Part shown: positions 35,637 to 44,326 of the stretch, piece after piece
Layout of the letters: each line of letters opens with the position of its first letter
Position numbering within the stretch: the stretch's first letter is position 1
Source: CAYSWH01 sp964434775
GTDB taxonomy: Bacteria; Patescibacteriota; JACMRA01
Reading direction: 5' to 3'
Length of the DNA: 64,000 bases
Assembly (NCBI GenBank): GCA_964434775.1
Contig: CAYSWH010000004.1
Location: 9,817-73,816, forward strand
Program-made: the position numbers and the translations under genes
The notes under the pieces: generated by a model
The model's input: the letters and a program-made list of their open reading frames with translations, nothing else
Databases searched by the model: none
What the model was told of the DNA's origin: nothing

Positions 35637-36989
35637 ATGACAAAAACATATTTTGGCAAAACAAGGTTAATAACCTTTTTGGGAATTTTATCATTAGTTT
35701 TAACCGGATTATTTAATATTGAAACCCTTAGTCAACAAACTACTTCCAACTCCATTGGTTTGTATTTTCCATATGTCCAAAAGGACGGCATCAGACAACC
35801 TACTACCAGGATTTCCCGGAATCACTATCAATTTAACGGTGAGTTATCTAGAGAAAGTGAAATTAGGTATGCTTGGAAAGGAGTTGACTTGGATCTTAAG
35901 TACAAAGCTAATCCTGTCAGAGGGGGTGGTTTCCTAAAAATCTTTAAAAATGACGACTCTATTCCGGAGAATCTAATCTTGGAATACGGTTCCAGCCCTC
36001 TCCCCGTGAATTTATTGGCTGATAGCCTCTCAAACGGAGAAAACAATCTGCTTTTTGTTTATGTTAACAGTCTAAGCCCTAATCAAAGCGACACCAAAGT
36101 ATTATTCACTTTCAACTTTCAAGGAAACAACGAACAGCCTCCTGAAGAAAATAAACAAGAACCCTCGTTGGAAGCAATTTCCCCTGACCCCGGTTCCATT
36201 TTTTACGGAGGAGTAGAAAAGGAAATAGTACTCAAAGTAGACAACTTTAATATACAAGAGGGAGAGTCTGAAGACCAGAATACAGGAAAAGTGAATGTGT
36301 ATTACAACAAAGTAGACAAAGCAAATTTTTTAGGAACCTTTAGCAATAGCATAACTGAAGGAGAAGCTACCCTTGTCAAGATTAGCAGCAACGAATTAAA
36401 AATGGATTCAATTCCTGACAGTGAGGAAAACAAGCTTATCTTTTCATTAGTTAACCCAAACGGAGACCCTTTAAACATTAATGCGGAATTGCCTATCAAA
36501 ACCAACTACGGAAATAGCTTGGATTTAGGAACACCCGCAATCAATATCGTTAACCCTACGGAAACCGAGAATATACCAACGGTAAACGGCGACTTTAGAT
36601 TTATTTTGGATGTAAAAAATTTTAACCTTCTCAAGGAAGAAGAGAACAATGCCGAGAACGAACCGAACACAGGTTTTATTCAAGTTAGAATAGACGGAGC
36701 TCTGGTTAACAAAGAAAATGAATTTACCGAGACTTCTTTTACTCTTAATGATTTCGGGATTGATCTAAGCGAACTAGATAAGGCAGAAATTGAAGTAAAG
36801 CTGGTTAACAAAGATTATACCGACCTCGAACCACCCGTAAAAGACACTGTTACCGTAAATGTAGAGGCAGAGGAAGAAGGGCAAGAGAATATCGGAACAG
36901 TGGAAAATAACAACTGGCGAATTATTATTGTTATTATAACAGTAGTTCTGGTTATCGGTGGTATTTCAATTTTAATTACAAAGGGATAA
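35637..36989 (+). CDS. Secreted, membrane-tethered protein with repeated beta-sandwich-like domains
   Basis: 450 residues. N-terminal signal helix (about 11-30), a large extracytoplasmic part and a C-terminal membrane helix (about 425-445) with a short basic end. At least two related domains are visible: 'KVDNFNIQEG...NTGKVNVYYN' near 200-225 and 'DVKNFNLLKE...NTGFIQVRID' near 325-355; each begins with an Ile/Ser-P segment (SPDPGSIFYGG, NPTETENIP). An N-terminal domain may be a third. Ig-like folds used in adhesion or surface layers are the best guess. It is probably co-transcribed with secA. Confidence 0.65.
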   Translation: MTKTYFGKTRLITFLGILSLVLTGLFNIETLSQQTTSNSIGLYFPYVQKDGIRQPTTRISRNHYQFNGELSRESEIRYAWKGVDLDLKYKANPVRGGGFLKIFKNDDSIPENLILEYGSSPLPVNLLADSLSNGENNLLFVYVNSLSPNQSDTKVLFTFNFQGNNEQPPEENKQEPSLEAISPDPGSIFYGGVEKEIVLKVDNFNIQEGESEDQNTGKVNVYYNKVDKANFLGTFSNSITEGEATLVKISSNELKMDSIPDSEENKLIFSLVNPNGDPLNINAELPIKTNYGNSLDLGTPAINIVNPTETENIPTVNGDFRFILDVKNFNLLKEEENNAENEPNTGFIQVRIDGALVNKENEFTETSFTLNDFGIDLSELDKAEIEVKLVNKDYTDLEPPVKDTVTVNVEAEEEGQENIGTVENNNWRIIIVIITVVLVIGGISILITKG

Positions 36990-37463
36990 TAATATTATAA
37001 CTACATTTAAAGAGTGCAAAAAATATTTAATCCTCTGACTTAAACTTATTGAAATTAGTTTTTTAAAACGGTAAGATTAACGCAAAATATCTTTTTTTCA
37101 GTCAGACAAATTACACCCAAATCAACTCCAAATTTGACTTGTTAGTTCGGAGTTATTCCGCGTAATTTATAGCTAAACCACATTAAAACTAGGCATTTCC
37201 AGATTTCATTCGGTCAATCGCCATGTTGTCACCCTGAATTTATTTCAGGATCCCTTATCGTCATAGAGGTGCCGAAACAAGTTCGCCGTAACAAGTTTTG
37301 TATAGGCTATGTTCGAATTGACTATACCACAAATAGTAGGTGAGAATCCTAAAAGGGTAAAATTTGAAGTAAGCTTGGATATATATTTAAATTCCGGAAT
37401 AGTTAACCATTTGCCATTTTGTCACAAATCTTATACAGATAACACTATAAAGGCAAAGACGGT
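36990..37463. other. Intergenic stretch with repeat copy 2
   Basis: AT-rich DNA without a supported gene. It holds the inverted dispersed repeat at 37221-37320 and a GTCACAA element at 37421-37427 before the sigma factor gene; the opposite-strand open frame over the sigma gene start is a shadow. Confidence 0.6.
37221..37320 (-). repeat. Dispersed intergenic repeat, copy 2 (inverted)
   Basis: Read on the minus strand it gives TCGAACATAGCCTATACA, then GGCGAACTTGTTTCGG and ATCCTGAAATAAATTCAGGG with GTGAC, i.e. the same blocks in the same order as copies near 11.4 and 57.6 kb. It lacks the 3' CTTGGCAAGTGACGG part. Confidence 0.75.
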
Positions 37464-37967
37464 ATGGGTGTAAGGATCTCCGAAGAAGAATGGAATTACT
37501 GGTTTGACAGAGTTTACGCTTATTTTTACCGCCGAGTTGGGAACAGAGAAGATGTTGAGGATTTGAGTTATTCGACTTTGGAGGACTTTTTTTTAAAGGA
37601 TAAGAAAATTGATAACCCGCAGGCTTTTCTTTGGGGAATCGCCAGAAACAAGATGAGAGAGTATATCCGCAGTAAAAAAAGAAACCCTGTAAGTATAGAT
37701 GACAAAGATAGCTTAAATGAACCAAAATATACCAAACCGGAAGAAATAAGCGAATATTATTTGGAAAAAATAGATACTCTTAAAGATTGCATCAAAAAAG
37801 AACTAAAAGAAACGGACCAAAAAATTATTGAATTAAATATCCTTCATGATTTTAGCAGTAAAGAAGTAGCTGAAAAACTAGGCACAACCCCGGAGAATGT
37901 TAGACAAAGACTCTCCCGAAGTCTCAAAAAATTAAGACAAAAATGCAAAGAAATCTGGTACTATTAA
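37464..37967 (+). CDS. ECF-like RNA polymerase sigma factor, paralogue 1
   Basis: 167 residues. Region 2: VYAYFYRRVGNREDVEDLSYSTLEDFF with the following FLWGIARNKMREYIR; region 4: KIIELNILHDFSSKEVAEKLG and TTPENVRQRLSRSLKKLRQK (helix-turn-helix). Regions 3 and 1 are absent, as in ECF sigma factors. It would direct RNA polymerase to a special promoter set. Six bp later begins a membrane protein gene, followed by another that resembles the partner of sigma paralogue 2, so regulated release by an anti-sigma factor is likely. Strongly similar to the product at 51092-51586. Confidence 0.9.
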   Translation: MGVRISEEEWNYWFDRVYAYFYRRVGNREDVEDLSYSTLEDFFLKDKKIDNPQAFLWGIARNKMREYIRSKKRNPVSIDDKDSLNEPKYTKPEEISEYYLEKIDTLKDCIKKELKETDQKIIELNILHDFSSKEVAEKLGTTPENVRQRLSRSLKKLRQKCKEIWYY

Positions 37968-37973
37968 ATATCT

Positions 37974-38582
37974 ATGTTAACAAGAGTTTTTAATATTTTG
38001 ATTATTATTATTATGCTACAAATACAAGTTAATCAGCCAAGAGCCCTTTCTGTTCAAACTCAAGGGAAAGATATCAGCAGAACAGGGCTTGTGGAATTGG
38101 CCAATAAACATCAAATCGTTTTTCAGGGTTCTATCGAATCGGCAGAAAAAAACGCCTCCGGTAGATGCAAAATAGAAATTAGAATAGAGGAAACGCTCAA
38201 AGGCAACTTTTACAATCGTTATCGACTCAAGCCCAGTACCCGAGAAAGTGATTATAAGTACTGCAAAGAAGACTACAAACCGCAAGTTATTGTAGTTGAT
38301 AGACCGATCAAGCCACAAGATTCCGACGACTCGGCTATTTACCTTTTTGATCAAGAATCCTGGGAACTTTTGAAAAAAACTCAATTCAAAGAAGAAAAAC
38401 AGGATGAAGTTCCTTGGTTTCTCAGTAGTGATTTTTTGGCTCTTATAGTAATTTTATGCCTCTTTGGAGTATTTTCTTACTATATCAGAACTTCAAATAC
38501 CGTTATCTCATACAATCAAACAAAACTTAAAAAAGATAGAGTTAATCAAGACGAAAGTAATATTTCAAAAAAGAAACAATAA
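37974..38582 (+). CDS. Secreted/membrane protein of the sigma-1 operon, unknown
   Basis: 202 residues: N-terminal signal helix (about 7-25), an extracytoplasmic region of about 110 residues with two Cys (SGRCKIEI and YKYCKEDY) and a strand-rich pattern (IVFQGSIESAEK, IEIRIEETLKGNF), a second membrane helix (about 147-165) and a basic tail. The first half resembles OB/TIMP-like 'VFxGxV...' domains seen in small secreted proteins, weakly. Placed between sigma factor and anti-sigma-like gene, it may sense the outside. No certain family. Confidence 0.55.
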   Translation: MLTRVFNILIIIIMLQIQVNQPRALSVQTQGKDISRTGLVELANKHQIVFQGSIESAEKNASGRCKIEIRIEETLKGNFYNRYRLKPSTRESDYKYCKEDYKPQVIVVDRPIKPQDSDDSAIYLFDQESWELLKKTQFKEEKQDEVPWFLSSDFLALIVILCLFGVFSYYIRTSNTVISYNQTKLKKDRVNQDESNISKKKQ

Positions 38583-38594
38583 TCTACTTGGTCT

Positions 38595-39590
38595 ATGTTT
38601 AGAAAAATATTTGGTAAAAAAACAACAGAAGAAGTAAATCCGGATCTACTAACCGAACTGATTAAGCAAGATAGTAAGTATCTAAAATCAAGGAAAAATT
38701 ATTTTGAGAAATTCAGAAAAAAATACCCTCCCCCTACTCTTCGTTATAAAATACTTGGAGGATCAAGATATATTCCCAAGTGGTTTCTTTTTGAAAAAAA
38801 ACGACACGTCCTTCCTTTTGCTGCAATTTTGATATTTTTTGCTTTGACTGTACCCACTACAGCCGGGCTGGAATACGGACTCCCTCATAATTCTACTCTT
38901 AAACCTAGCAATCTAATAATTCAAAACACCAAAGACGATAACATCGCCGCTCAACCACTAAAAGAGCAAAATGAAACTTCTGAAGAAATAATCATCGAAG
39001 AAAAAAAGACTGTCGAAGAATTAACTGTTAATGAGCCCCGGGAGTTAAACGATATTCCTGAAAATCAAAATGAAAAAGATATTTCAGAGGAAGCAAATCT
39101 TGCTCAAGAAAAAAAACTCGAAAAAAATCAAGAAAATCAAACTAACACCGAAAAAAAGGTGGCTGAAATAGTTAACTTCTGTGATCTAAAAATAGAAATA
39201 TCTCCTGCGATAAATCGAAATAATCACCAAACAAAAATTATCGATTTAACAAATCCGAAGGAAATAGATCTGGACCCTTCGGTAAAGTATCTTTCCGGAA
39301 TTAAAATTGATGATCAAAAGACAATTGCCTGTTATGATAATTCTGCAAACTTAAATATTGAAGAAGCCTTTTTAGGTCTAGACGACCAGAATTTACTTGA
39401 AAAGCAAAGAATCAAACATGAAGGGGATGTTGCACCCGATTTCCTTTCTAACCTCTATACTTTAAACCAAATTGAAAAAAGATCAATTTATTATATAAGT
39501 TATTCAGAAGAAAAGATAACAATATATAACTTTTACCCCCTAGACCTTCCTGCAAATATTCAAATTAAAAATAATACTGGCTCATCCTAA
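38595..39590 (+). CDS. Single-pass membrane protein, candidate anti-sigma factor
   Basis: 331 residues: a cytoplasmic basic N-terminal region (1-70), one membrane helix (about 74-92, LPFAAILIFFALTVPTTAG) and an extracytoplasmic acidic, Glu/Asn-rich region with two Cys. The layout is the same as in the protein following the second sigma factor (DL.TEL...D..., then TM with 'TVPTTAG/TVTTTAAE', then a proline-starting linker), and gene order sigma/.../TM protein is the usual sigma/anti-sigma arrangement. The zinc anti-sigma HxxxCxxC motif is absent. Function by context only. Confidence 0.55.
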   Translation: MFRKIFGKKTTEEVNPDLLTELIKQDSKYLKSRKNYFEKFRKKYPPPTLRYKILGGSRYIPKWFLFEKKRHVLPFAAILIFFALTVPTTAGLEYGLPHNSTLKPSNLIIQNTKDDNIAAQPLKEQNETSEEIIIEEKKTVEELTVNEPRELNDIPENQNEKDISEEANLAQEKKLEKNQENQTNTEKKVAEIVNFCDLKIEISPAINRNNHQTKIIDLTNPKEIDLDPSVKYLSGIKIDDQKTIACYDNSANLNIEEAFLGLDDQNLLEKQRIKHEGDVAPDFLSNLYTLNQIEKRSIYYISYSEEKITIYNFYPLDLPANIQIKNNTGSS

Positions 39591-39678
39591 AAAGTTGAGA
39601 TATAATTAAGACAGATATAAAAATTTGAATTTTTTAGAAAAATCTGATATAAACAACTAACATTTTTTACAACTTTCA

Positions 39679-41757
39679 ATGGGAGAAAAACAACAAAATC
39701 AAGACAATTCCAACGATATTCAGCTAAACATTAGACCTGACATATGCTATTTCGGCTTGGCCAACCTTAGAGGTAAGACCAAACCTTTCGGACTGTTGGA
39801 AGATGACAGACGAAAACATTTGTATATCTTGGGAAAAACAGGGATGGGTAAGAGCACCTTGTTACAAAACATGATTCTACAGGATATCTATAATGGTTTT
39901 GGCGTCTGCTTTTTGGATCCGCACGGTGACTCAGCCGAGTATATTTTGGACAGAATACCGGAATATAGACATCAAGACATTGTTTACTTCAACCCGGGAG
40001 ACACCGACCACCCGTTTGGTTTTAACATGCTCGAAGCAAAAAGAGGCGAAGAACCGCATTTAATTGTTTCGGGCATGATGGCGGTTTTTAACCACATTTG
40101 GGCAGGAATGTGGTCAGCTAGAATGGAATATATTTTAACAAATACATTATTAGCTTTATTGGAAACTCCGGGAAGCACCTTACTTGGAGTGGTTAGGATG
40201 CTTACTGATAACGATTACCGTGACAAGATCGTTAGGAACGTTCAAGACCCGATGGTAAAAAACTTCTGGAAGAAAGAGTTTGCCGGTTTTAATGATCGAT
40301 ACAGACAAGAAGCCATTGCCCCTGTACTTAACAAAATCGGACAATTTTTCTCAACTGACCTAACCAGAAATATTCTCGGACAGGTCAAGAGTACTATTGA
40401 CTTTCGAGATATTATGGATAAGAAAAAAATATTAATAGTAAATCTTTCCAAAGGTAAACTGGGCGAAGACAACTCTGCCTTGCTGGGAAGTCTGATTAAC
40501 ACCAAGCTCCAGGTTGCAGCCATGAGTAGAGTAGATATACCGGAATCCGAAAGAAACGATTTTTATCTCTACGTAGACGAGTTTCAAAATTTTACTACTG
40601 ACGTATTTGCTACAATTCTTTCAGAAGCCAGAAAATATAGGCTTAATTTGACCTTAGCTCACCAATACATCGCTCAACTAACTGAATCCGGTAGTGAAAA
40701 AATCAAAAACGCAGTGTTCGGAAACGTAGGTTCAATTATCACTTTCAGAGTCGGTTCCGACGACACGGAAATCTTGGAAAAAGAATTTAGACCTGTTTTT
40801 GCCTTAGAAGATCTGATTGGCCTGAATAAGTACCAGATTACGGTAAAAATGTCTATTAGGGGCAAATCATCCAACCCCTTTTTAGCCAGTACCTTACCTC
40901 CGATCTTTGACGAATACGGTGGACAGTCAGCCATAGCAATGAACAGCTCCAGATCTAAGTACGGAAGACACAAAGAGATTGTTAAAACGCAAATTAACAA
41001 CTGGTTAAACGATAGAATAAGTGAGGAAGATCTCTTACAAGGAAAAGCTGAACCTGATCATTACAATGAACCGCAAACTCCCTTAAGTAAAAGTCAAAAG
41101 AAAAAGAAAAAGAAAAAGAATTCTTACCTACCTACATTAACTGAAAACCAAAATAGTTACGGAGCAGGACAAGTAGAAGCCAAAACCTCAGAAATTCAAA
41201 ACTCTCCGAACGGTCAAAATAATCTCCAGAGTTCACCTCACGAAGATGGGGGGTTTCATCAAACTAATCAAAACATTATTTATGAAAATAATCCGAGCAC
41301 AGGTTCCGTTGTTCAGGGAAATTTTGCACTCTCCGGTCAAAATACCGGCCGAATTCAACTTCCTTCACGCCCTCAAAGCAGAGCTACACTTAGATTACCT
41401 CCAACTCAAAAACCCATCAAAAACCCACTTCTTGTACAAAAGCTAAACGCTCTAAAGCAGAATTTTCCAGGTCAAAACAGAATCCCTGCAGAACCCGATT
41501 ATTCGAACGCTTCAATTCAAAATCTGGTTAACGAACCGCAGAATAAGCAATTTACAGGCATTCACGGCCCATTACCTACTCCCACATCAAGACCCATACA
41601 AACTGAAGAAAATCAAAAGCAGCAGGCATTTGCTTCTATACCTAACCCATTTGATTACAATATAAAATTAAACCATATTCCGGGAAAAATTAATCAACCG
41701 AAAATTAAAAATGATAACGATGAATCCGACAATTTCTTTGGCTTGCCGGATAATTAG
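39679..41757 (+). CDS. TraG/VirD4/HerA-type DNA-translocating ATPase (type IV secretion ATPase domain)
   Basis: 692 residues, no membrane helix. Walker A LGKTGMGKSTLL at 51-62, FLDPHGDSAEYIL, Walker B LYVDEFQNF near 296-304, and the TLAHQYIAQL sensor-like motif just after; these are features of the VirD4/TraG coupling-protein and HerA families. From about residue 450 the protein is a long low-complexity tail rich in Gln, Asn and Pro with a KKKKKK stretch. The membrane anchor usual for VirD4 is missing, so it is a soluble motor. It may work with the pilin-like proteins near 30 kb or in DNA handling; context does not decide. Confidence 0.8.
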   Translation: MGEKQQNQDNSNDIQLNIRPDICYFGLANLRGKTKPFGLLEDDRRKHLYILGKTGMGKSTLLQNMILQDIYNGFGVCFLDPHGDSAEYILDRIPEYRHQDIVYFNPGDTDHPFGFNMLEAKRGEEPHLIVSGMMAVFNHIWAGMWSARMEYILTNTLLALLETPGSTLLGVVRMLTDNDYRDKIVRNVQDPMVKNFWKKEFAGFNDRYRQEAIAPVLNKIGQFFSTDLTRNILGQVKSTIDFRDIMDKKKILIVNLSKGKLGEDNSALLGSLINTKLQVAAMSRVDIPESERNDFYLYVDEFQNFTTDVFATILSEARKYRLNLTLAHQYIAQLTESGSEKIKNAVFGNVGSIITFRVGSDDTEILEKEFRPVFALEDLIGLNKYQITVKMSIRGKSSNPFLASTLPPIFDEYGGQSAIAMNSSRSKYGRHKEIVKTQINNWLNDRISEEDLLQGKAEPDHYNEPQTPLSKSQKKKKKKKNSYLPTLTENQNSYGAGQVEAKTSEIQNSPNGQNNLQSSPHEDGGFHQTNQNIIYENNPSTGSVVQGNFALSGQNTGRIQLPSRPQSRATLRLPPTQKPIKNPLLVQKLNALKQNFPGQNRIPAEPDYSNASIQNLVNEPQNKQFTGIHGPLPTPTSRPIQTEENQKQQAFASIPNPFDYNIKLNHIPGKINQPKIKNDNDESDNFFGLPDN

Positions 41758-41777
41758 GAAATATGTTATCAAGTGAT

Positions 41778-42734
41778 CTACTTTAAATACCAACCGGATA
41801 ATACTTTTACAGTAAATATTAATAAAGCATTACTTACTTTACCGAAAACTCCCGGTGTATTTGAAGCAGAAATCCTCTTGGCAGAAAGATTGCAAATCAG
41901 TTTCTCACGAGAATTAAAAGAATCGTCAAAAGCAAGTTTTTTATAAATTTGCAAATAGGAAGGATTATCCTTTAAATTTTTTAATTTTGCATCTTGATCT
42001 TCAAAGTCTTGCCTACACATATGAGTATCGACGTCAATCTCTGTGAACTTTAACTTTTTATGTTGTCTTCTTAGAGCAATGTGGATTTGAGATATAAAAC
42101 TAAGACTTAATAAATAAAAATCAGATACATTGAACTCTACTATTTCTATAAGCTCTCTGTTTATTATAAGATGCTCCAGCGGAAGGCTGGCTAAACATAT
42201 TTCAGAAATAAAATCTACTCTACTTCTTCTATAGTTGATATAGGGCCTTTTTAAGTATTTCATTTTGCTGCCCCCTAAGGTAGTTTGGTAGGCAAAGTGA
42301 CCTTTCACCGGAATTTCCGTAAAGGGAATACTGTCTTTCAGGTAGAATAACGAGTTTGACCATTCTTTCTCTTTTTTATGCAACTCTCTCTCGACTTCTG
42401 CCAAATGGGAATATAAAAAATGATTGTTGCCGTCTAAAAAAATTACGAACCGCCCCTTTGCTTGAGTCATTATATATTCTCTCAATGGCTGAAAGTCAGA
42501 CTTGGAAGGCAGTTTCCGCCAAATAAACCTTTTATCTACATGACAAAGTTTTTCGTAAGTAGACCATAGTTCGTACTCATCCTTGTTATGAAGAGTATCA
42601 GCAACACAAATAACGTGTACTTCAAAATTTTGATATGTCTGTTGTAACAAAGAATTTAAACACCTGTCAAAAAATTGCCGAGGCTTGTTAACCGGAATAA
42701 TGATTGAAAAAAATGGACCGGAAATTTGATTCAT
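41778..42734 (-). CDS. Glycosyltransferase family 2
   Basis: 318 residues from ATG 42734 (family-like MNQISGPFFSIIIPVNKP); a TTG at 42764 would add ten residues. GT-A fold with FFSIIIPVNKPRQFFDRCLNSLLQQTY, and a degenerate DxD region (FVIFLDGNNHF, reading LDGN). The C-terminal half is diverged. Makes a glycosidic bond, probably in a surface glycan. Divergent to the flippase gene. Confidence 0.8.
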   Translation of the reverse strand: MNQISGPFFSIIIPVNKPRQFFDRCLNSLLQQTYQNFEVHVICVADTLHNKDEYELWSTYEKLCHVDKRFIWRKLPSKSDFQPLREYIMTQAKGRFVIFLDGNNHFLYSHLAEVERELHKKEKEWSNSLFYLKDSIPFTEIPVKGHFAYQTTLGGSKMKYLKRPYINYRRSRVDFISEICLASLPLEHLIINRELIEIVEFNVSDFYLLSLSFISQIHIALRRQHKKLKFTEIDVDTHMCRQDFEDQDAKLKNLKDNPSYLQIYKKLAFDDSFNSREKLICNLSAKRISASNTPGVFGKVSNALLIFTVKVLSGWYLK

Positions 42735-42770
42735 ATTTTTTATTTTTGACAAGCTAGGTAACAAGCTAAA

Positions 42771-42799
42771 TTGACTGGAATTTACTTTTCCATTATGAA
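42771..42799 (+). promoter_or_regulatory. Possible promoter of the flippase gene
   Basis: TTGACT at 42771-42776, 17 bp, TATGAA at 42794-42799; ATG at 42837. Confidence 0.45.
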
Positions 42800-42836
42800 T
42801 CTATTTTACATTCTAAGCAAGTTTAGTATTTAAAAA

Positions 42837-44153
42837 ATGTTTAGCAAGAAGTTTGGTCTAAATTTAATCGGGCAGGTGTCTATAAAATTTTTGGCAATTG
42901 CTCTTGGAATATATACCACCAGATGGTTAATTACTAATCTTTCTCCGGAAACTTTTGAAACCTACAATCTAATCCTCGGATATAACGCTGTAATCCTCTC
43001 ACTAGTCAACTTCGGCCTACCTTTATTAGTACAAAAATATTATACAAATACCCAAGACAGCTCAAAGATAAAAGATTTTTGGACGACATTTGGAGTTTTG
43101 AGAATCATCACCTACTTTGCTGGACTGGCCTTCATTTTCCTGACTTTTCCGCTATCACAAACAAATGAATTAGGTTACATAATTGGTATTTTTACAGCCC
43201 AATATATATTAATTGCTGACTTAAACTATCGTTCGGTTTGTGACTCTAAAGGTCGAAGCTGGCAATTTAGCACTACCGACTTTATAGGAAAACTTTTACT
43301 TGTAATTCTCCTCCTATCTTTTTCGGTTATTAACTTTTGGGAGAAAATTGTGCCTCTGGAGTTTTTCATTTTAAGCAGTATTTTTTCATATCTCGTAAGC
43401 TTAGCTATTGATGCTTATTGGCAAAGAGAATATACCGGACTTGGAAGGTTTGATTTGCAAATCTTTAGGGAGAATTTAAAACCGATTTTCTATCTTTTCT
43501 TGTCAACTTCTCTGGTAGGTTTTTATCTAATGACTGACCGAATTTTTTTGAAATATTTTGGCTATGACGAATTTGTAGTTAACGGCTACTCTAATGCTTT
43601 TAAAATATTTGACCTGGTAGCAGTAGTTCCAGGTTTAACTATGCCGGCTATTGCCAGTTTGGTCAAAGGAAAAATCGATACAAACCAGCCTAATATGACC
43701 ACCGGATTTTCTACTAAACTCCCCGGATTTTCAAAAAAAATTAAGAACACTTTTTCCAATAAGCAAATAATTCTTTTGGAATGGACTATAATAAGCTTAT
43801 TACTGGGACTCTTTTTATCAATTACAATTCTTATTTTTGATCCGATTATAATACAAGTTCTCGACCCCAATCTCAAATACCCACTTACCTTTGACGCACT
43901 AAGCATTATGGCCCTAGGTATGATTCCGATGGCCCCGATAATTTTTTTAGCAAATTTATTGGTTTTCCTACACGGGGAAAAATTTGATCTATTAGTAGTA
44001 GCTGTCACCAGCTCTCTCTCAATACTGATGTATTTTTTAATAATTCCGGAATTTGGGTTGGTTGGAGCTTCTTGGTTGAGAGTAGGTATTTTGAGTTTGG
44101 ATATCTGCTTGAAGTTTTTCTTTGTTTACAAATTGACCGGTAAATTGGCTTAA
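42837..44153 (+). CDS. Wzx-like polysaccharide flippase (MOP superfamily)
   Basis: 438 residues, about twelve to fourteen membrane helices. N-terminal pattern KFGLNLIGQVSIKFLAIALGIYTTRWL and NLILGYNAVILSLVNFGLPLLVQKYY is typical of oligosaccharide flippases, which turn undecaprenyl-linked glycans to the outer face. A cytoplasmic loop of about 40 residues (286-325) is present. It lies between two glycosyltransferase genes on the opposite strand, forming a surface glycan locus. Confidence 0.85.
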   Translation: MFSKKFGLNLIGQVSIKFLAIALGIYTTRWLITNLSPETFETYNLILGYNAVILSLVNFGLPLLVQKYYTNTQDSSKIKDFWTTFGVLRIITYFAGLAFIFLTFPLSQTNELGYIIGIFTAQYILIADLNYRSVCDSKGRSWQFSTTDFIGKLLLVILLLSFSVINFWEKIVPLEFFILSSIFSYLVSLAIDAYWQREYTGLGRFDLQIFRENLKPIFYLFLSTSLVGFYLMTDRIFLKYFGYDEFVVNGYSNAFKIFDLVAVVPGLTMPAIASLVKGKIDTNQPNMTTGFSTKLPGFSKKIKNTFSNKQIILLEWTIISLLLGLFLSITILIFDPIIIQVLDPNLKYPLTFDALSIMALGMIPMAPIIFLANLLVFLHGEKFDLLVVAVTSSLSILMYFLIIPEFGLVGASWLRVGILSLDICLKFFFVYKLTGKLA

Positions 44154-44326
44154 AATTCCTTCAAAACCATGAGAATACATATGAAAGTTAAAAAGGTAAA
44201 TAAATTGAAACTTAATTAAATCAAAAGACTTATGTTAAAGAAGTAAGCAACCTACTAAAAAAACATTTATCAAGGCATAAAAAACCTATTTAACTAAAAA
44301 TTAGAACGTGTATTTGAGAATAGCAA

